A DNA stretch of 64,000 nt from Peronospora farinosa (lineage: Eukaryota > Oomycota > Peronosporomycetes > Peronosporales > Peronosporaceae). The position numbers were made by a program, and so were the translations under genes. Shown here piece after piece: positions 40,315 to 52,184 of the stretch; position 1 is the stretch's first letter, and each line of letters begins with the position of its first letter. The stretch covers positions 124,001 through 188,000 of the forward strand of contig CANTFK010000239.1 of the NCBI GenBank assembly GCA_947646735.1, read 5' to 3'. The notes under the pieces are model-generated. The model searched no databases. It was not told the DNA's origin and was given only the letters and a program-made list of their open reading frames with translations.

Positions 40315-43111
40315 ATGGTAGTCACTTATGATGTTAATTGTGAACTCCGGGGACATGAAGGAGCAGTGCGTGTATTCTTTTATTATCTACATTTACTTTA
40401 TCATCCATCATCTTGTACTGATTCTTCTCTCACTCTCTCGCTTCTTAATTACTTGTAGATCCGATGTATCTCGTCCCTTTCAAAGGATCTGATGGTAACT
40501 GGTGCTATGGATTCCGTAGCACGTTTCTGGCTACGTGACTCAAACTCTGCTGTGAATAGCTATTTCACTATGGAAAGTGCTACTATTTACGACCATGAAC
40601 ATTGGGTAACGGCCAGTGTGGCACTCGAGAATGGAGGCTTTGCTACGGGCAGCATGGACAAGAATATCCGTCTTTTTGACGTCCAGGGACAACGTGTTGG
40701 ACTGATGAAGGGACATGAGGGAGGTGTTATCTCCCTTGCAGTCTCTATGGACAAGAAGCTATTGTTTTCTGGCAGTTGGGACGGCACTGCGCGAGTCTGG
40801 AGCCTAGAGACGCAGCAGTGTCTACACGTACTGCCTGGCCATGAGAATGGTGTCTGCGTGCTCGGACTGCCGGATGGATCACTTGTTACGGGCTCTACAG
40901 GGCAACAAGTGGGCAATAGTGTAGCGGACTTTAAGTTGCGGTTCTGGACCAAGGACACGTTCACGCTGTTCAAGACACTGATGGACCACAAAGGACCAAT
41001 TCGACAGCTGGCATTGGTGTCAGATAGTGGTTTTGTAAGCTGTTCGAATGACGGATCGATTAAGCATCGGACGCTCGATGGAGTTGTGGTGGCTAGTATG
41101 GAGCACCCGTTGAATGCAGAAGGAAAACCGGGCTTTGTACTAGGCGTTTGCGTATTAAGTAACGGACTAGTGGTGTCTGCGAGTGAGGACTGCACAGCGC
41201 GTGTGTGGTCGGTAGATGGTGCTCTTGTGCAGACTATTGAACATCCTGGAGGACTGTGGTGCGTTTCGCCATTGCCCAACGGAGACTTTGCTACAGGCTG
41301 CGATGATAAAATTGTGCGGGTATTCACACATGATCCAGCGCATGTGGACCCGGACGCAGCGGCTTCATTCCAGGCAGCAGTAGAAGAAGCTCGGATCGCC
41401 AAGACGCGTGGGCCGAGTGGTGTGGAGATCGAATCGCTCCCCAATTATGATCAGCGTGCGAGTGTCACTGGGACTTCAGACAACCAGATTCAAATGTTCC
41501 GTCGTGGCACGAAAGCGTGGGCTTGTCAATGGAGTGGTCCTTCCCGAACCTGGATCGATGTAGGTTCTTTTGTATGAAATGGCTTGTGGCTCGTATCTAC
41601 TTACTGACAGGTATAATGTGTTTGTAGATTGGTGAGGTAACTGGTACCGGCGGCGGAGGTGTTGTTGACGGTGAGGCGTACGATATGGTAATTCCCGTTG
41701 AGATCGAGCTGCCTGGTGGTCTCAAAAAGCTTGAAATTGGATACAACCAGGGCCAGAATCCTTTCACGGTTGCACAAGAGTTTATCGATAAGCACGTTCT
41801 AGACCAGTCTTACCTCCGCGAAATCGCTGACTACATCACGCAACGTGCTGGTGAGTATCGGCCCCCTGTGCTTGAAAACAACGACAGTGTGAATTCTGTC
41901 TCTAGTGGCACTGGATCCCATGAGCCTACTGTAGCTGCTTCTCAATACAAGTATTTCCCTGTGGTACGTGTACTCCATATCCCGATCAGCACGGCAAACG
42001 ATTGTGCCTAATTGGTAAGATGCTGTCTTTGCATGATGTACTGAAGTCCGGATATAACACCTTCGAAACGACCAAGATCTCGAAGCTCATGAGCACGCTG
42101 CGCCAATTTAATGACAAGATGAAGGATACTCAGGTACGTATGCGTTCGATGCGTTGTATGCTGACAAAACCTAAATGTGTGATCGTTTCCTTTGTTATTG
42201 TAGGACACTGATGCTCTTACCGACTCTCAGCTAATTGCTCTTGACCACATCGTATTCACCGTCCAGGATACTGCGTTCTATCACTCTAGCACGTTTGCCC
42301 CTCCAGAGATCGCGGCATTGAGAAGTGCTTTAGACAAGTGGCCGGCAAAATTAGCTTTTCCGATGCTAGATCTTCTCAGGATCGTGGTAGTGCACCCCCA
42401 AGGCCCAATTGCGCTAGGAGATGCTGGATTGGGTACGCTTGTCACGAAGGTCCTCAGTTTGGGATTGCAAGAAGGCCCCAAGGACGGTGACGATGCAGTT
42501 CCTGTTGCAACCCGTATGCTATCGCTGCGCGTTCTTGCGAATATGTTCCTGCATGATGCAGCGCGTGAAGCCGTCCTGAAGCACAAGACTGAGGTGCTGA
42601 GTAAATTGCCGTCATTCCTGGCTTTCCACCACAAGCTGGTGGCGCTAAGCCTCTCGACCGTTCTGCTCAAGTGGGTGTTGCTATTCTCCATTAGTATGAT
42701 GAGATTTATTTGTGACCTAACCGTATCGTATTGGATTATTCGTGTAGCTTTGCACGAGCACAAGTAGCGACGCCTGGTGTGCTGTCACCTGATGACCAGG
42801 TCGTCGTGATTTCTGTAGTCGCAGACCTACTAAATGGGCCGTACACTGTCCAAGAGCTCGGTGACGACACGATGCTGCGATCACTCATAGCCATCGGCAC
42901 ACTTGTACGTTTCGTGGCATGTTGCATGTTTCGTTCCCGCTTGTTTAACGAAAAGGACTGCTTTCCATTGTTGCAGGCGCTACATGGTGACTCGAAAGCT
43001 AAGGAAGTGGCAGGCATCCATATCGCCATCTTTACTGCTTCAAAAGCTACTCAAGTGAAATCTGTAGCGGTACAACAATGCCTTGCTGAGCTCCAACAAA
43101 TTCTTAGTTAA
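40315..43111 (+). CDS. PLAA: phospholipase A2-activating protein / Doa1 (WD40-PFU-PUL)
   Basis: Seven exons: 40315-40371, 40459-41559, 41628-41963, 42020-42133, 42204-42670, 42748-42904, 42977-43111; 788 residues (human about 795). Seven WD40 blades come first (LRGHEGAVR, VTGAMDSVARFW, FSGSWDGTARVW, VSASEDCTARVW). The PFU domain spans the exon 2/3 junction and continues in GGLKKLEIGYNQGQNPF. A PUL domain (ARM-like) fills exons 4-7 (YFPV, then HDVLKSGYNTFETTKIS). Doa1/PLAA binds ubiquitin through PFU and WD40 and Cdc48/p97 through PUL, acting in ubiquitin recycling and mitochondrial or endosomal sorting. The exon 4 acceptor (GTAAG|ATG) is the least certain splice. Confidence 0.93.
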
Positions 43112-43554
43112 GGAGTTAACGGACGAGTTGACGGCCTGGAGCTTCGCTCAATATTTTGGAAACGTAATGGATGTCTGCGCTTTGCGATCTCAGTAATTTG
43201 GATGGGGCATGTCACCTGCATGGAGTGTTTCTAGTGTTTCGGTTTATGCAATATCGATCAGATCAATAGCCCTGAAAGGGGCAGGGCATTGCATTGGTTG
43301 GTGAGTGGGCCTCTAAGGCCTCTTTTGCTGACGTGCTGAAGCGGTACTGCTTGAAGTGCTGCCACTTGTTTTTTATGGTCTGCCCCAGAGCGATGAAGAT
43401 GTTTTTTTGGATGACTGGTCGGCTCTGCTGCAATGTCGTTTGCGTCGCTTGGTGTGTTGATGATTTTTGTTGGTAGGTAGTACGTAGATGAAGATTGATT
43501 CTGAACCCGATGAAGCAGACGATCATGTCTTCTTCTTCTTCTGCTCTCTCTCTT

Positions 43555-44289
43555 TCACGATCCTTTGCAGCTTCCAATCGACGAGGTAAGCGCCAAGTCA
43601 TTAAAGCACTCACACACTGGAGACGACACGTCTAGACTGCGTCGACAAACGAGCTCAAGACCACTAGTCCACGACTTGGACGAGGACGAGGATGAGCATG
43701 AAGGGCTGCCGTCTCTCTCCGTGTTATGAGATACCAAGGCATCTCCAGGCCAGATAATAGGCTGGAACATATTGGGAATGTTGATAGAAGCTGAACAGCA
43801 CGGAGCTTTGGCCTTGTCCGTCTTGTTGTTCTCTACTAAATGACAACCTTTTCCATCTCTTGTCCGATCAAGAGACAAGCTTCCCATAAGTGATGCAGGT
43901 GCTATAGCACCATGTTCATAGACACTGGACTTAAGTCTCTTGGCCACTGGACGGATAATCTGAACAGGAGCATTGGGCAATTGGAGCATCTTGCGCTTAC
44001 GACTCCTGGGAACTGGAGTAACCGCCACTAGTTTTTCCTCCATAGGCTCCTTTTGTGACACCTCTTTTCGACTCTCAACAATTTCTTGATATTCTAAAAT
44101 GGCTACTAATGGATTCGCGGGACGTTCGATATCCACCCCGTCAATGGGATGAAAGATATTGGACCCTTGACTATGTAGTCGAAATGAAAGAAAAAACGCA
44201 TCGTCTTCTTGTTCAAATGGAAACATGAACTTTTCCTCTTCTTCCTCACTAGAAAAACTAGTGACGTTCAAGTCCTCAATCATGCTCAT
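43555..44289 (-). CDS. hypothetical acidic/basic protein, probably nuclear
   Basis: ATG at 44289 (MSMIEDLNVTSFSSEEEEEK), 244 residues to the stop at 43555; upstream in-frame codons encode a hydrophobic stretch that is more likely leader. It has an N-terminal acidic run, a bipartite-like basic signal (PRSRKRKM, AKRLKSS), and a serine-rich C-terminal third (SCSSSSSSKSW). No conserved domain recognised. Composition suggests a disordered nuclear protein. A CTT-rich patch lies just beyond its 3' end. Confidence 0.5.
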   Translation of the reverse strand: MSMIEDLNVTSFSSEEEEEKFMFPFEQEDDAFFLSFRLHSQGSNIFHPIDGVDIERPANPLVAILEYQEIVESRKEVSQKEPMEEKLVAVTPVPRSRKRKMLQLPNAPVQIIRPVAKRLKSSVYEHGAIAPASLMGSLSLDRTRDGKGCHLVENNKTDKAKAPCCSASINIPNMFQPIIWPGDALVSHNTERDGSPSCSSSSSSKSWTSGLELVCRRSLDVSSPVCECFNDLALTSSIGSCKGS

Positions 44290-46432
44290 GATTCTAAGAA
44301 AAAAAACAATCGACAATGAAAAAAAAATGACACTTCCGCTCAATCGACTTGAGCTGTTGAGTGCGTCTTGCGGAATGAAGACAACGACTGCAGCGTGGTT
44401 GTGACCTTGCAAACATGTTATCGGTTTATACAAGGAACATGCTCAAAAGACGAAGAGTGCAAGTCGCTTCGACTCATTTTTTAGACATTCCTTTGCATTT
44501 AATTTGCCTCCAGGTTTTTCGTTCTAAGTTTATGATTGTCACATATGAAGAGCCAATGCAGGTGGTAAGACAGGATGTATCAATTTAAGGACCAAGAGCT
44601 GTTAGTTTTTGGGTCAATATGATGGCAGTGCTTTTCAAACTCATTGCAAAATTGTAAGCAATTAGCAGTAGTACTATGTAGTGGCTTCATATGGGTCTCA
44701 TAAGCCCTGCAAAGCGGCTTTGATTATAATAGGACGGTAATTTTGCGAGAAGATCATGATTTTTCTAGCCAGCGCATTACCGTTCAGTTTTTACTGCTGT
44801 CATTTTTTCACCTTCCTTCATGGAAACGGTGGTAGTTTCCATGAAGTAAAAGGAGACATCATATTTATACTGCCAGACGTAGATCGCAGGTCTTGGATAA
44901 TCTACGCTATAGAACCCTATTTCTTGTCTCCCTACTTGATACTAACAAGCCATTAGACAAGTGGTGGATATTAATTCCTGGTCCGGAGATCTCCTACCTT
45001 TATTACTTGTTTTTGTAGTACCAGAAGTAAGGTACATTTGTCGAGCGCGCCGCAATTGGCAGTTTCTGATTGGACCGATCTAATCATGAAAGGTCACGTC
45101 TCTTCGTGTCACAACACTTCAACATGTGCAATAAATGAGACAATGCTCATTTGAATCTCCTGGTTGTGATTCTGCTGCCATCGCATACGTCCGATCTCTT
45201 TTCCTCTCAAGCTCATAAACCCCATCGACAATTTTACAAGAAAGTACTGGCTTTTTAGTTGCTTTGACTAAATATCAAACAGCGACTTACCGTCAAAGTA
45301 ACGGCTTTGATACTGCCGATGGGGGAGAGAAATTAGCACTACGTGACGGCAGAGTTGAAATGGCTAAGGAGGCGAATATGTGCCTTTCTAGTTTGTTGAA
45401 CACTTTATAATACGTGTCGACTGAAATCGTCTGTGTCAGGCTTTGACGTGAACCCGTTGTCTCGATAGCTCAAGTCTGGCGACTTTTGCCATGAAGACCG
45501 GGACAAAGCAAATGCGTCGTCACAAATTAACGAGCGAGTAAGTCAGCGTTTGTTTAGAGTTGAGCACAACGACAGCATCAGCTTCTTGAACTCCAGTGCG
45601 TGGTGGTCAATCTCGCCGAAGATGGCCTTACCTTACTCTTTGTCCAGATAGCTCCAATTGCATATGGACATTTGCAGTGACAGCCGACGGTTGTTCGAAG
45701 AATACGTTCCTTCATTACCATACCCAGCAACCTGGACAGACCTCAACTTATGCCAATTGCAAGCTTCTGACAGACATTTGCACCACTGTGTCACGGCTCA
45801 GTGGAGACTCTAGCGGCACGGATTTCCGGTCGATCGAGTACATTGCGCATGTTACTACGACGAGCATTCGGATGAAGCCGTAGCTTATTTAGCTTCGCCT
45901 GCGAGTCTACCGCATGTTAGGGCTGTGCGGTATAGTAGACATCTCTAGTGTGCTGCAGAGACTACTACTTGCAGTCGAACAAGAAAGTCTTTACACGGAG
46001 TGAATTCAGAAGCTCAACTAGGTCACGGTGAAAGTCACGAGTTTCCTTTTGTCGGCGTTCACATGGTTTGGTCGGTATTCAATGCCTAGCTCAGTTCGAG
46101 CCATAAGCTTGTTTGCATCATGAGGAAGACACTAGACCCAGGCAACTATGGAGTGATCGCTATCCTGTACGCTCAACACGTTGGCGAGCAACACAGCCAT
46201 TTTTGCCTTTTATTTGCTCAAAAGCTCCGATGAAGTGAATCAAAGCTTTTGCAATGACACATTTGCTCTAGGGAAATAAGTACAAGACATGATGACGAAA
46301 GAAAGAAGCACTGCGCTTCATGTCCATGGACCATGATATCGATCGGAATGGGGCAAAAAAGATTGGGAGCGAAGCTGGGACACTGTTTAAAAGCTTCGCG
46401 ACTATAAGATTACGCGGTGGGTTGATCGTTAG

Positions 46433-46588
46433 GTAAAGGTCCTCGAGCTTCTAACACTCAACAAACTACCGGTCACTCGGGAAGAAGTGCGTGAGCTCGC
46501 AGCTTTTGGCATTGCGCTTCGCAACGTGCGCAAGAAGCCGATAAATGTCACTACAGCGCTGATGGACCTAGTGTCGATCTTAACTTAG
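46433..46588 (+). pseudogene. TFIIS N-domain-like exon fragment
   Basis: A 51-codon frame after an acceptor-like TTAG, ending in TAG. The peptide (LNKLPVTREEVRELAAFGIA, then LRNVRKKP) follows the helical pattern of the TFIIS N-terminal (LW) domain: LPVT, then GIA and a basic helix. No upstream or downstream exon was found. Confidence 0.3.
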
Positions 46589-47709
46589 CACTGGACTTTG
46601 AGCTTTCTCTTCTCTTCATTCTTGCTGATCGTTGATGCAGTCAGATTGACTTTAACGGGCTTTTCATCGGCTGATAGGTGTTGCTTGGGCACATCGTCAG
46701 ACGACATAGCTCTTTTGAGTGATCAGGAGCGCGTCCGAAATAGAATTACTCGCTGTCGACTCTTGCTGCGCTCGTGGCCACATGAGCTGAGACAGTCATG
46801 TAAAACACACGCCTCCCTCTCACCCTCGCATGCTTTGTCTAGTAACTCCACTCTTTTTGTTCACCCATGAGGTTTCGCAAGCATGTTTTGTGCGAACTTC
46901 GTTGTATGCAGGCGAAGCGCTTCAGACCAGACGGATTATGACAGCAAACGTTTTGTCATTGCTTGTGATAGATCTGATCTAGCGGAACCTTTAGTGGTCG
47001 AAGCGGATTCATTACGTTAAAAGCTCCGGAACTCCAAATATAACGTTTGCGGCGCACCGGAGTTCTTTGAGTGCTTGGAGCTCATTTTGTGTCTTGCAAT
47101 ATTGGGCAGCAAAAGCGGTCAGAAGTCATGGAAGCGTTCCACGAGAGTAGGTAGACACGCAGACCTTTTCGGTAGCCGCCGTCATCCCGAGCAGATAAGC
47201 TCACAAGTTGCTTAGTTTTGTCTGCTTGGAGGTGGCTGCAGGTCACGCAAGAAAAATTGAAGGCGTTCAGCTTGGTCAACCGTATTACCTGCTACTACCA
47301 GCTTTAGCAGCATCACCGATTCTACACCTTACAGAAGAAGATTAGAATCGACCGATGAAAGGTAGCAGCCAAATTTTCATCAGGTAGGGCACGTCAGTAG
47401 CCACTACGTCAATCAGCTTGCACTTGGCTGAATGAAGACCAAACTGACGCTTGACGAGACTTGCTCAAGTAGACGACAACTTGGCATATAGAGAAGATAT
47501 TTCGCCGACAAATGTCATATTGATATGGGCTTGTTGTTTGACAAAGTGAAGGGCTGATGACAGCATAATCAACGGCATACTAGTCACGTGTTCAGCCAGC
47601 ACCTTTAAGTGGCTACGCTGTTGGTTGTGCTGCCATTATTCCTTTGCTTTGTCGAAGACAAGCAAAATCCGCATCAATAACGTGGCAAAATGCTGGCTTT
47701 GGTGTCCAT

Positions 47710-48012
47710 TCACTGCTTCTTGCTTTCATATTGTTTGAAAGCGACAAGCAAAGTTAAACGTCCGTTCGTGTCCACGAGTGATCGCTTGTCCTCAGCAATG
47801 CATACAAAGAATGATGGCAAAATGCTACTAATGTCCTCCCTCTGAACAAAAGATACGTTACGTGCGACAGGATACTTTGCAGCAAGACAGCCTTGTTCTG
47901 TAGCTATTGGTTGTTTGCCAGCACGTCGCATTCTAACGCTTTCAAGATTACAAACCGAAAAGTATCGATTGCTGTTGTCTGTCGTTCGAACAGTTTTCAG
48001 ATATTCTTTCAA
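47710..48012 (-). CDS. weak ORF, unknown
   Basis: A 100-codon minus-strand frame. It has no ATG at the start; the frame opens upstream (LAHVEKLKEYLKTV) after an acceptor-like GTCAG near 48037. Composition is ordinary and no domain was recognised. It lies just downstream of the GH17 gene on the same strand. May be an exon or chance. Confidence 0.2.
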   Translation of the reverse strand: MKEYLKTVRTTDNSNRYFSVCNLESVRMRRAGKQPIATEQGCLAAKYPVARNVSFVQREDISSILPSFFVCIAEDKRSLVDTNGRLTLLVAFKQYESKKQ

Positions 48013-48148
48013 CTTTTCAACATGTGCTAGCTGACATACGCGCAGGTAATGAACAAATTGTCAGCGTGTATTTACGACAAGGTGTATGACCTCCATAGGG
48101 TGAATCCGCACATAGTATCTACATTCAATTGTAGAGACGGAAGCGAAT

Positions 48149-49480
48149 CTAAATGGTCGCTGGGTCAATAACACTCCACTGCTGGTTCCTGTTGTTGAGC
48201 GAGCATCCATACAGCTGCACCTTGTTGCCCTGAGCAGGGTCCTGGTCGAGGCAGAAATACTGGTTCTTTACGTACTTCAGCTTACCGGTCGAACTTTCGT
48301 ACGTCCATTTCTGGTCAACGTTGTTGTCGAAGCAGCCGGACACGCGCACAATGCCGCCATCCATAGCCTGGGGAGCTGTCAGGCAGCGATCACTGCTCTT
48401 TGAGCGCACCTGTTGAGTGACTGGATCGTAGAACCACACCTGCTGCTCCTGCACCAGCCAGTCGCTCGACTTGCTTGACATGTACAAGTTGCCATCATTC
48501 TCTGACAGCAACAAGTTTGTGCCTGCATTGCGGATAGCACGGGGGTCTTTCCAGCCGATTGTCAATTGCTGGAAGTTGCTCTTCATGATGTCGTTCTCCT
48601 GAAAGATGCCAAAGTCAGCTTCGACCTCCTTGCCGCCGTTTGTCACACGCCACTTGGAGTCGAACGCGACATACCAGCAAAAGAAAAAGTTGTGTGAGCG
48701 AGCCATTTGATAGAAGTCCAAGAAGAACTTGGCCTGATTCTCAGGAGATGCGACGGAAGCATCAGGGTCCGAGCCACCCGAACTCCAACCCGTCTCGGAG
48801 ATAATAATCTTCTTGCCCTTGTTTGCAGCAATCACACGTAGCTTCTTTAGGCGATCGAGCGTAACAGCTGCTCCTTCGTTCACGTTCACTTTTTCCCAGA
48901 ATGAAAACTGATTCACCGAAATGTAGTCCACCGCATCAACGAGCAGTGGATTGTCTTCATAAACATCAACGACATCCGCAATCGTGACGAGCGTGTTCTT
49001 GCCACGGCTACGGATATAGTCACGAATTTCGTTCATGTAGCTAATGGCCGTAATACCACTAATCTCTTCACGGTAGATGGTCTCACTACCCACGGTCAAA
49101 CCAATGACATTATCATCGTACAGACCAGAGTCAATGAGGTTAGCAAGCTTGCTCTTCTCCTGGAGTAGGTAGTCGTGACTGGCCGTAGTCCAGATACCCA
49201 GATGCACCTTCAAACCGGCAATTTTGGCTGCCGGCAGGACGTGTTGAGCCTGGTTGCAGTCTATCAGCGAGTAGATGCGGACCACGTCAGTGATTCCCTT
49301 CAGGGCATACATGTCTTTCTGCACCTCGGCCGCGTTCTTGCACTTGGAGCTTTCAGGTGCCCAATCCGGTCCCTTGCGTGTGTTATAGTTGACACCGGGT
49401 ATCCTGACGTTGAGAGCATTGGCATCGTGGTTAAGCATAAACATCACGGAGACGAGAATGGTCGGAACGAAGAGCTTCAT
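48149..49480 (-). CDS. secreted GH17-type beta-1,3-glucanase with ricin-B lectin-like tail
   Basis: ATG at 49480, 443 residues; 35 upstream in-frame codons are not needed. A signal peptide is clear (KLFVPTILVSVMFML, cleavage probably after ANA). The catalytic barrel covers about residues 25-300: VGSETIY holds the probable acid/base Glu and ISETGWSSGG the nucleophile Glu, both GH17 landmarks. About residues 320-443 form a beta-trefoil-like lectin with QxW repeats (EQQVWFYD, DQKWTYE, NQQWSVI). The enzyme should cut or remodel beta-1,3-glucan, either in the oomycete's own wall or in plant callose; the lectin would bind carbohydrate. No GPI signal is seen, so it is probably released. Confidence 0.88.
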   Translation of the reverse strand: MKLFVPTILVSVMFMLNHDANALNVRIPGVNYNTRKGPDWAPESSKCKNAAEVQKDMYALKGITDVVRIYSLIDCNQAQHVLPAAKIAGLKVHLGIWTTASHDYLLQEKSKLANLIDSGLYDDNVIGLTVGSETIYREEISGITAISYMNEIRDYIRSRGKNTLVTIADVVDVYEDNPLLVDAVDYISVNQFSFWEKVNVNEGAAVTLDRLKKLRVIAANKGKKIIISETGWSSGGSDPDASVASPENQAKFFLDFYQMARSHNFFFCWYVAFDSKWRVTNGGKEVEADFGIFQENDIMKSNFQQLTIGWKDPRAIRNAGTNLLLSENDGNLYMSSKSSDWLVQEQQVWFYDPVTQQVRSKSSDRCLTAPQAMDGGIVRVSGCFDNNVDQKWTYESSTGKLKYVKNQYFCLDQDPAQGNKVQLYGCSLNNRNQQWSVIDPATI

Positions 49481-49953
49481 CGTGAATGATGTACTGGTGT
49501 AAAGCTTGTGGTGATGGTGGCGATATGGAAGGACTGCGAAGCCGATAAGCAGAATTGAAAGTGAGAACGTGGTGCCAAATGGCACAAGTTACCAAAATGA
49601 GAAATTTGCTGTCGTATGTTAATGTCGACGAGATACCACATGTAACGCCACGCTGTCGATCGTTTCTGGCCTGCGAACAGCAAAACGACGTAACAATTCG
49701 TGGGCCTTTTTTTCACTTCGACTAGTTCATCGATTCTCCAATGTGACGAAGTTGTAGATTCGCCAAGTACAACAAAACAATCGGAATATGCGCCATTAGT
49801 TGACAAATAGACGCTGGCAGCAATATGCGACATAGGTTGTGAATGACAATGCCACCAGATGAGACCACCTAATGTATGCATTAATTGATCTACCAGGTCA
49901 TTGGGATAACTCTTCGAGGCTAGCTAATTGAGGTACTGATCGATACGAGCTTT

Positions 49954-50450
49954 TTATATAGTTGCGTCTTCCTTTTCTCTACCAAACGGTGTACTAATGA
50001 TGAGATGGACTAATTGTCGGGGTCTAGACGACTGACATCTGTCTCCTACATTATTAATACTATGTATTAGGTCAGATTGCTTCTGTCGCCAGATGGCCAC
50101 GTTTAGCCGATCAGCGATTGTCCTGCATTGTCGGTATAGGTCTTGCACATGCTGTGCTTTCGACTCCTTTCTTCTCCTTATCTGCCCCAATATGAGGTTA
50201 CTGTCGCCAACGACGTGAAGCCTATTCACTGTATAAGCCTGAACTTTCCTGAGACCAAACAAAAGGCCCTTGTACTCAGCCACATTGTTGGTCGTGGGTG
50301 GCGGCGGCGGTGAGCGAGACGCTGCCTATATATAGGATGACCGGCGGTTTGGTGGTCATTCCGCCTACAACAATGATGGACCGGGCGCCCCCGGTGCACG
50401 CATTTCCTCGCGCACCCCCGTCAAAGAAGAGTACTGTATCATGTACTCTC
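49954..50450 (-). pseudogene. RNase HI-like domain remnant of a retroelement
   Basis: Minus strand: FFDGGARGNACTGGA starts the fold, then after a frameshift AEYKGLLFGLRK and LHVVGDSNLILGQI. These are the DGG, E and DSN active-site blocks of archaeal-type RNase HI. In-frame breaks near 50283-50330 show it is dead. The surrounding 50.4-51.3 kb has no other readable domain. Confidence 0.75.
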
Positions 50451-50519
50451 TGTCACTTCTCCAACAGAGGTCCAAGATGTCTATCTAAAAGGTGTTTGCT
50501 ACAACGTTGCGAGGTTTAG

Positions 50520-51284
50520 TAACAATAGACGATTATCATCTACCACGATTTGTCGTGTTTTGTGTCTACTTCGTAGTGACATTAGCAATTCCAATCATAG
50601 TTCCTGCTTCTTCTTTTGAAGCTTTAACAGCACATTACACGTGTTGTTTTTGTAAGGATGTTGAATGGGCGACACTGGTCGGCTCCACAACTATCTTCTT
50701 AACTACGTATTGTAATTGCAAACATGAAAAATTACTGCCAAAACCTTATGCATAATTTACTTCTTACATTGTTGTGCCTGCGCAGCATGAGAAATGAGCT
50801 GTTTTATAGCCTTTAAGCCTATGCGTAAACGTAACTCACACTTTTAGCCTGATGTTCACTCTTGTCTGCGGTCAGAATTGTTAAGAAATCGGCAACAGCA
50901 GCAAGTGCTACAGACTTGTTATTTTTTTGCGGCGGCATAAGACTTTTTGGCTACGACTTAACGGATCGGCCGCGAACCTTTGCACGAACACCGATACCGA
51001 CGCGCCTGTCAATGGGGAATTCGTTTAAATTGGTATTATTCGCATGAATATAGGCAAGGTCAATGTGGTGGTGTGGTAACAAACTGTCTATGTAAACCGT
51101 TGACGGTTTACAAGATTTCTGAAAGTCTGCAGCCATGTCAGTTCCTCAGGCGATTTCTCCTGTCGGCTACGAGGGATATGCAGTACCGGCTGCCGATTGA
51201 AGATAGTGTCTTGGAGCATTTTTGTTGCTAGGCGGACATAGACTTCAGTGCTCACATCCCTATTGTTTTCTACCTGCTTTTTTT
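50520..51284. other. decayed sequence between RNase H remnants
   Basis: No gene is supported. It is probably eroded retroelement DNA, judged by its position between two remnants. Confidence 0.4.
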
Positions 51285-51820
51285 CGACGGGGGGTCGAGA
51301 GGAAATCCTGGACCGGGCGGAGCAGGATCCATATTGTCCGACTTCACATTTAGTCGCACGCAGCGTGCGTCTTGTGGGTACCGAGCATGGCCTACTGTTA
51401 TGCAAATACCACTAACAATGTCGCTAAATACTGGGGGCTCGTGCACGAGCTTCAACAATCGAAGGGTAGCGGTTACTCACATCTGCATGTCGTGGAGGAT
51501 AGTGCGCTTGTGCTTTTGCAACTTTGAACGCACCATCCTTTACGCAAGCCATGCTATTACGAGAGGCAAGATTAATTGCTGACGATATCGGTGTCTCCAG
51601 CTGAGGACATCACTATCGCTCATACAACAAGATGGCGGATCGACTGGCGAATATCGCTATGGACACCGGAGCATCTGTTCAAGTGCACGCTTCCGCGGAG
51701 GAAGGTGTTGTCACGGAGGTTTCGGCATCTTATGACCATGATGTCAACTACTGGCTGGAGGCCTCTCAAGCCGAAAACCACCAAAATTACGAACCCCAAG
51801 GAACCGCGATGAAAGTTTGA
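51285..51820 (+). pseudogene. second RNase HI-like remnant, opposite strand
   Basis: Plus strand: FFDGGSRGNPGPGGAGSI, then in another frame NNVAKYWGLVHELQQSKG and HVVEDSALVLLQL, then ADRLANIAMDTGAS near the end of the fold. The catalytic GDS has become EDS. Several frameshifts. It ends near the start of the B2 LTR. Confidence 0.75.
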
Positions 51821-52184
51821 AGAATCAAAAAAAGTCGCTATGGAGTTCTGCACAACCAGTTAAGGTTGAAGTTTCCCTTTGTTACATATAATTCATTTTC
51901 ATATCTCTTTAGAGAGGTATTAAGTATAAGCGTTAAAGATACGGTATTCGGTAATACCGTATCTTATCGATTTGGATTCAATGATCGAGAACGCTGTACT
52001 AAGTACATCATACACAGATGTTTAGACGATACGTCGTCCAATAGCAAAGTCTGCATATTATATTTACTTTTATAGTAGTGTAGGGTACTTAGAGTAGGAC
52101 TATTCATAAAAAAGTTTAATGCATAAATGAAATCAATTCTTATTTTGAGTGTAAGATCGCAAGTCGCTCTGACTTATTCGCTTG

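Larger units (their letters stand above)
44434..48148. other. 3.7-kb gene-poor region
   Basis: Mostly without coding signal. Two weak segments are listed separately (46433-46588 and 47710-48012). A further short exon-like piece lies at about 45491-45700: an ATG-led frame (MKTGTKQMRRHKLTSE) followed by a GTAAGT donor. I could not extend any of them into a gene. The region may be decayed genic sequence. Confidence 0.45.
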
